Shown here: positions 1 through 7,314 of the stretch, one piece after another
Layout: every line of letters starts with the position of its first letter
Numbering within the stretch: the first letter of the stretch is position 1
IMG/VR virus record: IMGVR_UViG_3300032236_000884
Coordinates: 1-51,048 of that record
Direction: 5' to 3' (one strand)
Length of the DNA stretch: 51,048 bases
DNA from: a virus
Program-made: the position numbers and the translations under genes
The notes under the pieces: generated by a model
Seen by the model: the letters and a program-made list of their open reading frames with translations, nothing else
The model's database searches: none
Told to the model about the DNA's origin: nothing

Positions 1-38
1 GGAGTAACAAGTTTGCTGTATAGATCCAGTGTTTTGTT

Positions 39-67
39 ATTATATGTTATATTGGGGTGTTTGTCAA
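39..67 (-). promoter_or_regulatory. sigma70-type promoter reading out of the left edge
   Basis: On the minus strand a consensus -35 hexamer TTGACA (67-62) is followed by a 17-base spacer and a consensus -10 hexamer TATAAT (44-39). It overlaps the stop codon of the gene at 64-423 and would drive a gene beyond position 1, so that gene is probably expressed early by host RNA polymerase. No coding start is visible in bases 1-38. Confidence 0.75.
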
Positions 68-423
68 GGGGTTGTTGCGTACCTGAGTAAATGATATGGT
101 TCAGTTATTGTTGGGATGTCTAGCTTTTTATGTTCGAATGTTTGTTGATCTAGGGTTTCGTATTGGATTATGGAGTTATGGAATTCGAATTTATACAGAA
201 AGAATTTCTCTTCATAGTAATTGAAGTTATTCATCAGTATGTACAGTTCATTCAGATCATATATTTTAATTGATTTTGCGGTTAGTGTTTTGTTTTTGTA
301 TGTGGCTAATGGGGCACAGAGGAATCCATATGGTGTGAATGTGTTCAGGAACCAGATGGTTTCAGGGGTGGTGTTTTGGGTTAGGTATTGTTCTTGGGTT
401 ATTGTTGTGTTCATTGGTTTCAT
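64..423 (-). CDS. Hypothetical protein, 119 aa
   Basis: I do not recognise this protein. It is soluble-looking, rich in Asn, Thr, Tyr and Phe, without membrane segments or a clear catalytic motif. The start is uncertain: ATG at 423 or the ATG three codons later at 414. Either start lies inside the 3' end of the upstream Bfd-like gene (62-base overlap from 423), which suggests translational coupling or that one of the two reading frames is shorter than drawn. The stop codon overlaps a strong minus-strand promoter. It may be transcribed with the Bfd-like gene and the tRNA. Confidence 0.55.
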   Translation of the reverse strand: MKPMNTTITQEQYLTQNTTPETIWFLNTFTPYGFLCAPLATYKNKTLTAKSIKIYDLNELYILMNNFNYYEEKFFLYKFEFHNSIIQYETLDQQTFEHKKLDIPTITEPYHLLRYATTP

Positions 424-535
424 TATTAGTTAAACATTTACCGCATTGAATGTCAGGTTTGTTCAGGCGGGTTATCAGATCTTGTTTTGTTTGATAATCC
501 GATTCTTTTATATTTCTACAGATACAGATGATCAT
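362..535 (-). CDS. Bfd-like [2Fe-2S] ferredoxin, 57 aa
   Basis: A small protein beginning MIICICRN with the cysteine pattern of bacterioferritin-associated ferredoxin: C4-x-C6 near the N-terminus and C31-G-K-C34 after a short helical stretch. In the BFD-like family these four cysteines hold a [2Fe-2S] cluster; in bacteria Bfd passes electrons to bacterioferritin to release stored iron. The spacing between the cysteine pairs is a little shorter than in E. coli Bfd. The reading frame is open further upstream through the tRNA, but the ATG at 535 is chosen because homology begins exactly there. It sits 10 bases after the 3' end of tRNA-Asn on the same strand. The C-terminal 20 residues are Asn/Pro-rich and overlap the next gene. 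A role in host iron mobilisation or electron transfer is inference. Confidence 0.72.
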   Translation of the reverse strand: MIICICRNIKESDYQTKQDLITRLNKPDIQCGKCLTNNETNEHNNNPRTIPNPKHHP

Positions 536-544
536 TGGGGGGTT

Positions 545-620
545 TGGCTGGCAGGGTGGGATTCGAACCCACATTTAACTGATTAACAGTCAGCCCTCAT
601 TACCTATCGAGCACCTGCCA
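545..620 (-). tRNA. tRNA-Asn (GUU)
   Basis: A complete cloverleaf on the minus strand. The acceptor stem pairs TGGCAGG (620-614) with CCTGCCA (555-549). The D-arm is CTC...GAG, the anticodon loop is CTGTTAA with anticodon GTT at 587-585, and the T-arm is GTGGG-TTCGAAT-CCCAC. The discriminator is G548 and CCA is encoded (547-545), unlike the tRNA-like elements near 7.4 kb. It could support translation of the Asn-rich late structural proteins. Confidence 0.95.
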
Positions 621-648
621 ATTTTTCTATTATTTTATTATATGGTAT

Positions 649-1107
649 TTAGTTGTTGTTGTCAAGTATTTGTTTTTTATATTCTTCAGTCCAAAAACTG
701 TAATACATTGTCTTGGATAAAATATCTCTTGCTTTTAATAAAGAATCTTTTGGTTGTACTAATATCATTGGGTAATGCATATTGCCAGTACAGATACCAT
801 TGATATATCCAGGATCATCGGGATGATCTTTTAAAAATATCAGATTAGTATTATTTTTATTTAATTCATTAGCAAATTCTATTAAATTATTATTAGATAA
901 AGTTTTATTTTCATCATAAAAAATAATAATTTCAAAATTTTCTATTTCATTTATTTTTATACTTATATCAGTAATATTTTTAAATGGGAAAATGAATATG
1001 GTATTTTCTTTTAATGCTTTTTTAGCAAAAGGACATACAGACATTCCTTTTAATTCAGGTCTTCTTATTATCACTCTATCTATCCAGTCTTTTATCGGTT
1101 CTAACAT
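649..1107 (-). CDS. Conserved hypothetical protein with CPFAK motif, 152 aa
   Basis: The N-terminal part carries VCPFAKKA (Cys near residue 25), followed by alternating hydrophobic strands and helices. Later come HPDDPGY and a GNMHYPM segment, then a C-terminal KARDIL...YYSFWTEEY region. The CPFAK / HP / N-YP layout recalls the DUF1415 family of bacterial proteins of unknown function, but I only assert this as a resemblance. No signal peptide or membrane helix. ATG at 1107 begins the conserved-looking MLEPIKDWI; the gene is divergent from the plus-strand gene at 1132 with only 24 bases between the starts. Confidence 0.6.
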   Translation of the reverse strand: MLEPIKDWIDRVIIRRPELKGMSVCPFAKKALKENTIFIFPFKNITDISIKINEIENFEIIIFYDENKTLSNNNLIEFANELNKNNTNLIFLKDHPDDPGYINGICTGNMHYPMILVQPKDSLLKARDILSKTMYYSFWTEEYKKQILDNNN

Positions 1108-1112
1108 AAATA
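1105..1112 (+). promoter_or_regulatory. Possible late promoter, CATAAATA
   Basis: CATAAATA differs by one base from the T4 late promoter box TATAAATA. It lies 19 bases before the ATG at 1132 and is followed by TTAGG as a ribosome binding site, so it could start late transcription of the three-gene cluster at 1132-3402. It overlaps the start codon of the divergent gene. Confidence 0.4.
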
Positions 1113-1131
1113 CTTGTATTTAGGTAAAAAT

Positions 1132-2523
1132 ATGTTGGGATTTAAAGTTTGGCTAAAAGAATGTATCTTAAATGAAGCTAAAATAGAACATTTTTCTCAT
1201 ATTGGTTTAGATCCTAATAATCAAGAGCATAAAGATCTAGTTACTGCATTTAATAATACTCCACAAAAAGATTTGGTCAAGAAGAATCCTAATCAGTATA
1301 AGAGTATTGATGAATTACGTACTCATCCATCAATTAAACATGAATTAGATAAGATTTACACTAAAAGAATTGAAAGAAGTAAAGATCTGAAAGCAGCTGA
1401 GAGAGGCGATTATAGATTAATTCATCATGACCCAAAGAGTGGATTAAAAGTATTCAAAGTGCATAATCAAGAAGGTTGTGCAGCTGTTGGTGATGGTGCT
1501 AAATGGTGTACTGCTCAGAGAGGTGGTAATGCAATGGGTATGTATGATCCTAGCGGTAAACATAGCTATGTTATTCATACACCAGAAAAAGGTAATTTAA
1601 GTCGTATTGGTATTATTGGAGTTAAACCAGGAGAAAAACATCAAGAAGGAATGGGTGGCAATTTTCAAGATAAAGGAAATAATACAGTTTCTGATGAAGA
1701 TTGGAATATGTTGAGGAAGAAGTATAAGTTGGATGATGTTAGAGGGCTTGAGGGAATACGAGGAATCACTCTCGGAAAAGAAAGAAAAAAAGAATTAAGT
1801 GACGAACTGCATGGTAAAATACAAAAAGGTAAATTTGATCATCATGATATTGAACATGCCATAAAAATGGGATATTATAGCAAATCACATAAAGATGCTA
1901 TACAAAATCTTGTCAACGAAAAAGTTAAACCTGATATGTCAGAGGATGAACTATTAAAAGTTAAAAGTGATAATCCATATGTTCATTCAGCTATATTAAA
2001 TCATCCAAATCTTACTACTTTAGGTATTCACCGTTATTATACTGATAATGTTGCAGGATCTCAACATGGATTTGCCCCAAATGTGCAACAAGCAATATTA
2101 AATAATCCTAAAACAGGAAGTGCTGCACTTTCATCATTTGGAACCAGATATGTAAATCATGATAATGACCATGAAGTAGAAAGATTACTAAATCATCCAA
2201 AGGCAGATGGGAATGTTGTCGAGGCATTAATAAATCATGGTGGTTTATCACGAAACGCAGTAGAGATGATTTCCAAACATCCAAAAGCTTCAATAGATCA
2301 TTTGCGAGAAATAGCATGGAGACAGGATATACCGTCAGAAAGGTCAAAACGAATATTTCATAATATAATAAACCATCCAGCTATAAAAAGTCGTGATGAT
2401 GTTCACCGTATTGTAGACTCATTTGCAAGAATTCCGGAAGATAATGAAATGAAAGAGGTTGATAAAAAATTGAAATCTTTCGATAATAAACCAGTTGATC
2501 CAATGAATCCAGGTGGGAACTAA
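1132..2523 (+). CDS. Candidate internal virion protein with HEAT-like repeats, 463 aa
   Basis: The ATG at 1132 is chosen over an upstream TTG (1114) because AGG lies 8-10 bases before it and the protein then begins MLGFKVWLKECILNEA, parallel to the two following genes. That N-terminus resembles the capsid-targeting peptide of T4 internal proteins; possible prohead protease sites are L-K-E after residue 10 or L-N-E/A after residue 15. Around residues 118-128 is a GDGAKWCTA motif that I recall from other T4-like phage proteins of unknown function. The C-terminal half (about residues 270-450) is a series of short helical repeats containing N-H-P or K-H-P every 20-30 residues, likely an alpha-solenoid. 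Packaging into the head is inference. Confidence 0.65.
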   Translation: MLGFKVWLKECILNEAKIEHFSHIGLDPNNQEHKDLVTAFNNTPQKDLVKKNPNQYKSIDELRTHPSIKHELDKIYTKRIERSKDLKAAERGDYRLIHHDPKSGLKVFKVHNQEGCAAVGDGAKWCTAQRGGNAMGMYDPSGKHSYVIHTPEKGNLSRIGIIGVKPGEKHQEGMGGNFQDKGNNTVSDEDWNMLRKKYKLDDVRGLEGIRGITLGKERKKELSDELHGKIQKGKFDHHDIEHAIKMGYYSKSHKDAIQNLVNEKVKPDMSEDELLKVKSDNPYVHSAILNHPNLTTLGIHRYYTDNVAGSQHGFAPNVQQAILNNPKTGSAALSSFGTRYVNHDNDHEVERLLNHPKADGNVVEALINHGGLSRNAVEMISKHPKASIDHLREIAWRQDIPSERSKRIFHNIINHPAIKSRDDVHRIVDSFARIPEDNEMKEVDKKLKSFDNKPVDPMNPGGN

Positions 2524-2524
2524 A

Positions 2525-2977
2525 ATGTTAAAATTTAAAGAATTTATTGATGAATCTTTTGAACCAAACTTCAATGCAGCTCATTATGGTTGGCAGAAAT
2601 CACCAAAAGAAGAGAGGCATGTGGTCAATTTTGTCACTAAAAACAAAACCCCATATCAGTTGCAATTGCATCAAGCAAAACCAGACGAAGGACATCATTT
2701 AGGTTTTCAAGTTCTTGGTAAAACCAAAAGTAAGTCACTTGAAAGGACTGGTAAAGGGGAAATTAAAGATGTTATTGGGTCTGTGATGGGTTTGGCGATG
2801 AAAAAAGCAAAGGAAGAGCCAAGTATTCATAAAATCCATTATGAAGGAGCAGATGATGGATTACGAAGCATGTATGATACGATAGCAAAACACCCAGCAT
2901 TCCATAGAAGTTTATCAGCTAATGGGTTCAGATATGCTGGAAAATCAGGTAATATTCACACAATCGAGAAAGTATAA
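2525..2977 (+). CDS. Candidate capsid-targeted protein, 150 aa
   Basis: Begins MLKFKEFIDES, matching the T4 internal-protein targeting pattern M-x-x-aromatic-x-E-F-I-x-E with a potential cleavage after I8-D9-E10. ATG 2525 is preceded by AGGTGG and lies one base after the previous stop; an in-frame GTG at 2513 would lack this spacing. The mature part has no family I recognise: a basic, histidine-rich mixed alpha/beta sequence ending ...FRYAGKSGNIHTIEKV. Its stop overlaps the next start (TAATG), so the cluster is translationally coupled. The first 21 bases of the gene are identical to those of the next gene. Confidence 0.62.
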   Translation: MLKFKEFIDESFEPNFNAAHYGWQKSPKEERHVVNFVTKNKTPYQLQLHQAKPDEGHHLGFQVLGKTKSKSLERTGKGEIKDVIGSVMGLAMKKAKEEPSIHKIHYEGADDGLRSMYDTIAKHPAFHRSLSANGFRYAGKSGNIHTIEKV

Positions 2978-3402
2978 TGTTAAAATTTAAAGAATTTTTA
3001 GAAGAATTAGAAAATCCTACAGGAAAACTTAAAGATGCTTGCTGGAAAGGATACAAAGCCATAGGAACTAAGAAAAAGGACGGTAAAACCGTTCCTAATT
3101 GTGTTCCAGAAGACGTAGAACTAGATGAAACTGCAGCTTGGCAAAGAAAGGAAGGAAAGAATCCAGAAGGTGGACTCAATAAAAAAGGAGTTGAATCTTA
3201 TAGAAGGGAACATCCAGGATCAAAACTGCAAACAGCAGTAACAACTCCCCCTTCTAAACTTAAAAAAGGAAGTAAATCAGCAAAAAGAAGGAAATCTTTC
3301 TGTGCTAGAATGAAAGGAATGAAGAAAAGACTGACTTCTGCTGAGACAGCAAGAAATCCTGATTCTAGAATTAATAAAGCACTAAGAAAATGGAATTGTT
3401 AA
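2977..3402 (+). CDS. Basic phage protein, probable DUF6321 type, with capsid-targeting-like N-terminus, 141 aa
   Basis: Begins MLKFKEFLEEL, the same peptide as the upstream gene, with a possible prohead protease site after L8-E9-E10. The rest is very lysine/arginine rich. It has a KDACWKGYKAIGTKKKDGK segment (residues about 18-36) ending in P-N-C-V-P-E, then a conserved C-terminal block with KRRKSFCARMKGMKKRLTS and PDSRINKALRKWNC. This block is common in aquatic T4-like phages; I associate it with DUF6321 from memory. The charge and targeting peptide suggest a DNA-associated protein packed in the head, which is inference. The gene ends four bases into the convergent gene at 3399. Confidence 0.68.
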   Translation: MLKFKEFLEELENPTGKLKDACWKGYKAIGTKKKDGKTVPNCVPEDVELDETAAWQRKEGKNPEGGLNKKGVESYRREHPGSKLQTAVTTPPSKLKKGSKSAKRRKSFCARMKGMKKRLTSAETARNPDSRINKALRKWNC

Positions 3403-3647
3403 TTCCCTTTTAACTTCATATTTAAATAGAAGTTCTCAAGAACAAGGCAGGTAATCGAACTTAACATCGCTACCTGCCTTTCTTTTTCATCTAAGCTATT
3501 AAATCTATCCAGAACATCAATACAAGCCAATTTCATAAATTCATTTTCATCAACTCGCATCATTCCCCAGTCAATAGGGTATTCTTTTAATGCTTCTTTG
3601 GTTAAATCCACTAAAAGTTCTGGGGTTATATCTTTAAAATCAATCAT
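3399..3647 (-). CDS. Hypothetical protein, 82 aa
   Basis: A small acidic, mainly helical protein (MIDFKDITPELL...) with no motif I recognise. It follows the holin-like gene with a four-base overlap (start at 3647 inside 3644-3868), so it is the last cistron of the lysis block. Its 3' half contains a 10-bp inverted repeat that on the opposite strand looks like the terminator of the convergent cluster. A role in lysis timing is possible by position only. Confidence 0.55.
   Translation of the reverse strand: MIDFKDITPELLVDLTKEALKEYPIDWGMMRVDENEFMKLACIDVLDRFNSLDEKERQVAMLSSITCLVLENFYLNMKLKGN
3444..3487 (+). terminator. Probable rho-independent terminator inside the convergent gene
   Basis: On the plus strand AAGGCAGGTA (3444-3453) pairs perfectly with TACCTGCCTT (3471-3480) across a 17-base loop and is followed by TCTTTTTC. 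It lies about 40 bases after the stop of the plus-strand cluster at 1132-3402 and within the coding sequence of the minus-strand 82-residue gene. Confidence 0.55.
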
Positions 3648-3868
3648 TTATGTTCTGTGGTTTCTTTTAATTTAAGAGCTGCACCATGACCAGCTGCGAT
3701 AGTAGATAAAGCAATAGCTAATTCAACTACAGTAACTGTCCCTCCAGACAAAACCGAAAGGACACCCAAAGAACAGACAGCAACAAAAGAACTTCCCCAA
3801 GATATCCTACCCATGCAGAAAGTTTCATTATCCTTCTCCGTAAAGATATGTTTAGCTACCTTTCTCAT
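3644..3868 (-). CDS. Holin-like membrane protein, 74 aa
   Basis: A short protein with a charged N-terminus (MRKVAKHIFTEKDNE) and one long or two short hydrophobic stretches (about residues 24-45 and 47-66, Gly/Ala/Val/Leu-rich), ending in a charged tail KLKETTEHK. Size, topology and its position directly after the endolysin with an ATGA-type four-base overlap make a holin or other lysis membrane protein the best reading. No family-specific signature is recognised, so a simple membrane protein of other function remains possible. Confidence 0.6.
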   Translation of the reverse strand: MRKVAKHIFTEKDNETFCMGRISWGSSFVAVCSLGVLSVLSGGTVTVVELAIALSTIAAGHGAALKLKETTEHK

Positions 3869-4350
3869 GTTACTTTAGTTTCAAAATCGGCAGCAGATAC
3901 TAAGACTGGTAAATCTGTTGATTTTATATCAACACTTGGCCAACGATATCCTACAACATTATCGGTTTTGAATAATTTAATATTAACAGCATCAGATTGA
4001 TTACCACCAAGAACATAAAGGTTGCCGTTTTTATCTTTTCCAACCACAAATCCAACATGACCCCCACCTTTTCTTGTAAATACTACGATACAACCAAGTA
4101 CAGGAGTTTTTAGGGCAATACCCCAGTTCAAATAGGATTTAGCAAGACCGCTACGGGTTGATTTCATCCCAACATTTTCAAGGACTGCACCAACAAAAGC
4201 AGAACACCATGGAACCTCATCGTTGCTGATTCCAGAAAGATGAATTCTCTTCCAGAAATCAACAACAGTTGAGTTATTTTTAGGACCAGAAATTTCTTTT
4301 AAACCTATGTATTTTTCAGCTTCAACAAGCCAAGAAGGTTTTACAGACAT
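3865..4350 (-). CDS. Endolysin, NlpC/P60-CHAP-like peptidoglycan hydrolase (TIGR02594 type), 161 aa
   Basis: The sequence follows the TIGR02594 pattern: an N-terminal WLVEAEKYIGLKEISG segment, then VPWCSAFVGAVLENVG with catalytic Cys at residue 49, SGLAKSYLNWG, a strand with GCIVVF, and GGGHVGFVVG with catalytic His at 98. The end has LGGNQSDAVNI and VVGYRWP. Such enzymes cleave peptide bonds in peptidoglycan and act as phage endolysins. There is no signal peptide, so it should need the neighbouring holin-like protein for release. AGGT precedes the ATG at 4350. It heads the lysis block endolysin-holin-82 aa protein. Confidence 0.85.
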   Translation of the reverse strand: MSVKPSWLVEAEKYIGLKEISGPKNNSTVVDFWKRIHLSGISNDEVPWCSAFVGAVLENVGMKSTRSGLAKSYLNWGIALKTPVLGCIVVFTRKGGGHVGFVVGKDKNGNLYVLGGNQSDAVNIKLFKTDNVVGYRWPSVDIKSTDLPVLVSAADFETKVT

Positions 4351-4373
4351 AATAATACCTTAAATAAAAGTAT

Positions 4374-4787
4374 TTAGGTTTCCAGAAACTCCTTAGCAAT
4401 TGCTGATGCAATTCTTCCATCATACAGATTAGTATGATTAGTCTTTAGATAATTCATGATCTGAGCAAGACTTTCTTTTGGAGTAATATTAGAAATGATT
4501 TCCTTTAATTCATCTACTGAAAGTAATTTAGGAAGATATCGATTATATAATTCAAGCTCATTACTCAATTCTTCATTCATTCCCTTGATCTTAGTAATTT
4601 CTTCGACACCAAGTTTGAATTTCTTGATTACAGAAATGACTTCATCTTCAGTTGGATCACCGTTTCTTTTGGTCTTTCCGACCATACTACATTCAGAATA
4701 AAGAGTTACTAGAAGAGTAAGAAGAGATTGATTCTTTTCTCTTCTAGCATGATCTAAATCTGATTTAATTTCAGATAGAGTATTCAT
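4374..4787 (-). CDS. GatB/YqeY-domain protein, 137 aa
   Basis: A helical protein with the YqeY layout: MNTLSEIKSDLDHARREKNQSLLTLLVTLYSE, a middle region with DEVISVIKKFKLGVEE, then ELELYNRYLPKLLSVDELKEII and a C-terminal segment ending GRIASAIAKEFLE. In bacteria the domain occurs alone (YqeY) and as the tail of GatB, where it helps bind tRNA for transamidation. The start overlaps the stop of the methyltransferase gene by one base (TAATG). Its presence a few genes from a tRNA-Asn and tRNA-like RNAs is suggestive of an RNA-related role, but that is inference. Confidence 0.75.
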   Translation of the reverse strand: MNTLSEIKSDLDHARREKNQSLLTLLVTLYSECSMVGKTKRNGDPTEDEVISVIKKFKLGVEEITKIKGMNEELSNELELYNRYLPKLLSVDELKEIISNITPKESLAQIMNYLKTNHTNLYDGRIASAIAKEFLET

Positions 4788-5341
4788 TATTCAACCTGAT
4801 AAATCCAAGAATTTCCAATGGTTCCAACCTTATCAGGTGGAAAACAATCGTAAACTGCCCTACGAAGAGGTTCATGGTGAAAATCATCCCCTGCTAGGTA
4901 ACAGCCCTTCTTAACCTTTGGCAACCAAGCTTCAATATCAGCCTTAACTGAATCATAATCATGTGCACCATCGATATTGACGAAATGTAGACTTTCATCT
5001 TCATAATTTTTAGCTGCTTCAACCGAAGAAATTTTAAATAGATTATAATGACCTTCTACAGGCTTTAAATTTTCAATACAAACTTCCATAAGTCTATCAT
5101 TAATTACATCAGGATCTTGTTGATGAACATCCTCATCCAAAGAACCTTTAAAAGTATCGATGCAATCAAATGTGATCGTCTTGCCACTATTAATGATTTC
5201 AACGCACATATAAGCAGCTGACTTTCCCTTCCAAACTCCACATTCCACAAAATGCGCCTTTTCTGGTGCCCAGTTTACGATGGTTGAATATAATGACTCA
5301 TAGTTAAACCAACCTGGAACCTGCTGATAGAAATGTTCCAT
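4787..5341 (-). CDS. Class I SAM-dependent methyltransferase (Methyltransf_24-like), 184 aa
   Basis: The Rossmann-like motif I is HFVECGVWKGKSAAYM, followed by a DCIDTFKGS acidic loop and a later VNIDGAHDYDSVKADIEAWLPKVKKGCYLAGDDF block. These are the hallmarks of the Methyltransf_24/TylF-like group, which act on small molecules or sugars. Start: ATG at 5341, preceded by GGGGAT and one base after the upstream stop. An in-frame ATG at 5401 would overlap the upstream gene by about 60 bases and has no such site. Substrate unknown; modification of virion glycans or a nucleotide is possible. Confidence 0.75.
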   Translation of the reverse strand: MEHFYQQVPGWFNYESLYSTIVNWAPEKAHFVECGVWKGKSAAYMCVEIINSGKTITFDCIDTFKGSLDEDVHQQDPDVINDRLMEVCIENLKPVEGHYNLFKISSVEAAKNYEDESLHFVNIDGAHDYDSVKADIEAWLPKVKKGCYLAGDDFHHEPLRRAVYDCFPPDKVGTIGNSWIYQVE

Positions 5342-5342
5342 A

Positions 5343-5696
5343 TTAAATCCCCTTATAAAGGGAAGCAGAAAGTTGGAATGCACTCTTCCAAGACCACTCA
5401 TCCAATACTAGCTGATTAAAGATATAGTCTTCCACATCAATAACCTCATCGACACTCAATTCAAGCATACGAATAGCCTTGGTATATTCCTTTTCATATG
5501 AAACTGGTGGAGTAGGAAATGCTGTAAACTTCATATTATCGCTACCAGTATTAGCTACCTTTAGATTAGCTTTTGCAATCTTGATAACAGCAGCTTTATA
5601 ATCAACTACCGATTCTTCATACTCATTAATATGTTTTTGTTTATTTTCCTTAACAAGATCCAGAAGTTCTTGTCGATTCATACGAATACTATTCAT
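5343..5696 (-). CDS. Hypothetical protein, 117 aa
   Basis: A helical, charged N-terminal half (MNSIRMNRQELLDLVKENKQKH...) followed by a segment with FPTPPVSYEKEYTKAIRMLELS and a C-terminus DVEDYIFNQLVLDEWSWKSAF. The pattern is familiar from other T4-like phages but I know no function. ATG 5696 is preferred because AAGAGAAA lies just upstream; the frame is open to another ATG at 5720 that lacks a binding site. It lies directly downstream of the fourth structured RNA element and one base before the methyltransferase start. Confidence 0.6.
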   Translation of the reverse strand: MNSIRMNRQELLDLVKENKQKHINEYEESVVDYKAAVIKIAKANLKVANTGSDNMKFTAFPTPPVSYEKEYTKAIRMLELSVDEVIDVEDYIFNQLVLDEWSWKSAFQLSASLYKGI

Positions 5697-5738
5697 TACA
5701 TTTCTCTTATTGTTTAACATATATTAATTTTATTAAAC

Positions 5739-5790
5739 GGGGTGTATGTTTTTAGAGTTGCAGTCTAATTTTGGTTGCAGAAAACACCCC
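5739..5790 (-). ncRNA. Short Y RNA-like structured element (member 4)
   Basis: Between the Ro60-like gene and the next gene, the minus strand forms a 7-bp terminal stem GGGGTGT (5790-5784) with ACACCCC (5745-5739). The 5' strand is followed by TTTCT and GCAA, and the 3' strand is preceded by TAAAAACAT. This is the same terminal layout as the three elements upstream of the Ro60-like gene. There is no tRNA-like insert. No T-run follows, so it is not an ordinary terminator on this strand. Length 52 bases. Confidence 0.5.
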
Positions 5791-5798
5791 AATATTAC

Positions 5799-7232
5799 TT
5801 AAAAATCGTACTTAGGATTCATAATTGCCTTTAGCATGATTCCTTCAGGGGTGAAAGAATCTGAATCAGCACTAAGTACAGCACCTAAAATCGCAGGACT
5901 AAATCCAGATACAAGAGCCACACCAGATGCATCATGACGTACTGGAACATTATCCTTAGCGTTTATATTCCAGAATACTAAAGCAGGACATTCGTAACCT
6001 GCATTTTCATACTTACGCCTAATCATTTGGTAGGCTGAGTCATCAAACCTAGTGCATTGATTAAATTGCATATCTGAAAGTATCAGTAGCATATTAGGCA
6101 TTTCTTCACGCGGAACATTACCATTAATTGCTGTGGTTAGAATCAAATCAAGAGCAGAATGAAGATCAGTACTCATCGCCCACTTAGACTTGATCATTTG
6201 GTTACAACGATCAACAATATTACCTTGTAGATGTAAAATTTCTGGATGAGTAGAGAAAGTAACAAACAAATCCTTAAATTTACCCTTATTCTTTTCTGAT
6301 AGGTACAATCCTAATGAAACAGCCACATCAAGACAAGTCACAGACGCATTAGTTCCAGCAGGAGTACACATAGATCCAGATACATCAACCAAAGGAAGAA
6401 TATTTGCATCACCAACGAAGTTCTCAAGAGCATTCCATTGATTTACAATCAAATCAAGTTCAGTCTTTTTGTAATTTGTTGAATAACCATACGGACTAAT
6501 TATACCCTTCAGTACATCATAAGGATATACAGCACCAGCATTCACCTTAACTGACGCATCACCAGCATTCAGTTTATTTACATAATCAGTATATCCAACC
6601 GGATCATGCTTGTTGAACGCTTTCTTATAACGAGCAGAAGCTACAGATGGAACATGGCTATAATTGATATCAGTCCACGCATTACTACACATCTTAGTTT
6701 CTACCACAGTAGTATTAGTAGCCAAAAACTTACGATATTGACGAGGAGTCATATTCCAATAAGTCATGATTTCATTAGCAATGGCAGTTTTAGCTGACTT
6801 TTCTCTTGGAATCCATTTTGAGGCTAACTGATTACCAGAAAGAATAGCATCAAAAAGAACATCATATGCCTTGTGCTTATACTTTTGAGTACTGAAAACT
6901 AGGTAATCATCAAAACGACCAATTTCAGCAATTTTATCAAAAATACGATCTAGGATCTCAGGAGCATTTGACTCAAGATATACAAGAATATCACGGAAAA
7001 GCTTACGCTCACCAGCACCACCACGAACGTCACGAGTCCATAGAGCAATTCGAGTAGCAAGTTCTTTATCTTGCACAAAGGCAGAAGTGAATTCAGGAAT
7101 GATATTCTTCCCTCTTGAGGCCCCGATTTTAAAGAAGAGATTGGTTAGAGAATCACCAGAAGACTTGAACGCCTTCATTCCATTTTCAGTTCTGGTAATA
7201 CGATTATCTACAGCATTTGCAAAAGTTGTCAT
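5799..7232 (-). CDS. Ro60-like TROVE/DUF2828-type vWA-domain RNA-binding protein, 477 aa
   Basis: The N-terminal two thirds form a helical-repeat region with the signatures TRTENGMKAF, FFKIGASRGK, WTRDVRGGAGERKLFRDIL, IGRFDDYLVF, MTPRQYRKFLA and YSHVPSVASARYKKAF. These are known to me from phage proteins called TROVE-domain or DUF2828. The C-terminal third is a von Willebrand A domain with the MIDAS motif DVSGSM and a later LILSDMQF strand. This ring-plus-vWA design is that of Ro60/Rsr, which binds Y RNAs and damaged non-coding RNA and in bacteria works with nucleases or sits near RNA-repair genes. Three tandem structured RNAs lie directly upstream on the same strand, two of them tRNA mimics, and a related one directly downstream. 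GAGG precedes the ATG. Assignment to the family is firm; Y RNA binding is inference. Confidence 0.82.
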   Translation of the reverse strand: MTTFANAVDNRITRTENGMKAFKSSGDSLTNLFFKIGASRGKNIIPEFTSAFVQDKELATRIALWTRDVRGGAGERKLFRDILVYLESNAPEILDRIFDKIAEIGRFDDYLVFSTQKYKHKAYDVLFDAILSGNQLASKWIPREKSAKTAIANEIMTYWNMTPRQYRKFLATNTTVVETKMCSNAWTDINYSHVPSVASARYKKAFNKHDPVGYTDYVNKLNAGDASVKVNAGAVYPYDVLKGIISPYGYSTNYKKTELDLIVNQWNALENFVGDANILPLVDVSGSMCTPAGTNASVTCLDVAVSLGLYLSEKNKGKFKDLFVTFSTHPEILHLQGNIVDRCNQMIKSKWAMSTDLHSALDLILTTAINGNVPREEMPNMLLILSDMQFNQCTRFDDSAYQMIRRKYENAGYECPALVFWNINAKDNVPVRHDASGVALVSGFSPAILGAVLSADSDSFTPEGIMLKAIMNPKYDF

Positions 7233-7314
7233 AATAATACCTCACGGTTTGCATTGTTTTAGTCAAATTTATAGTTTGATTATTAATGTTTGCTGGAAGC
7301 AAACCAATTTTAGC

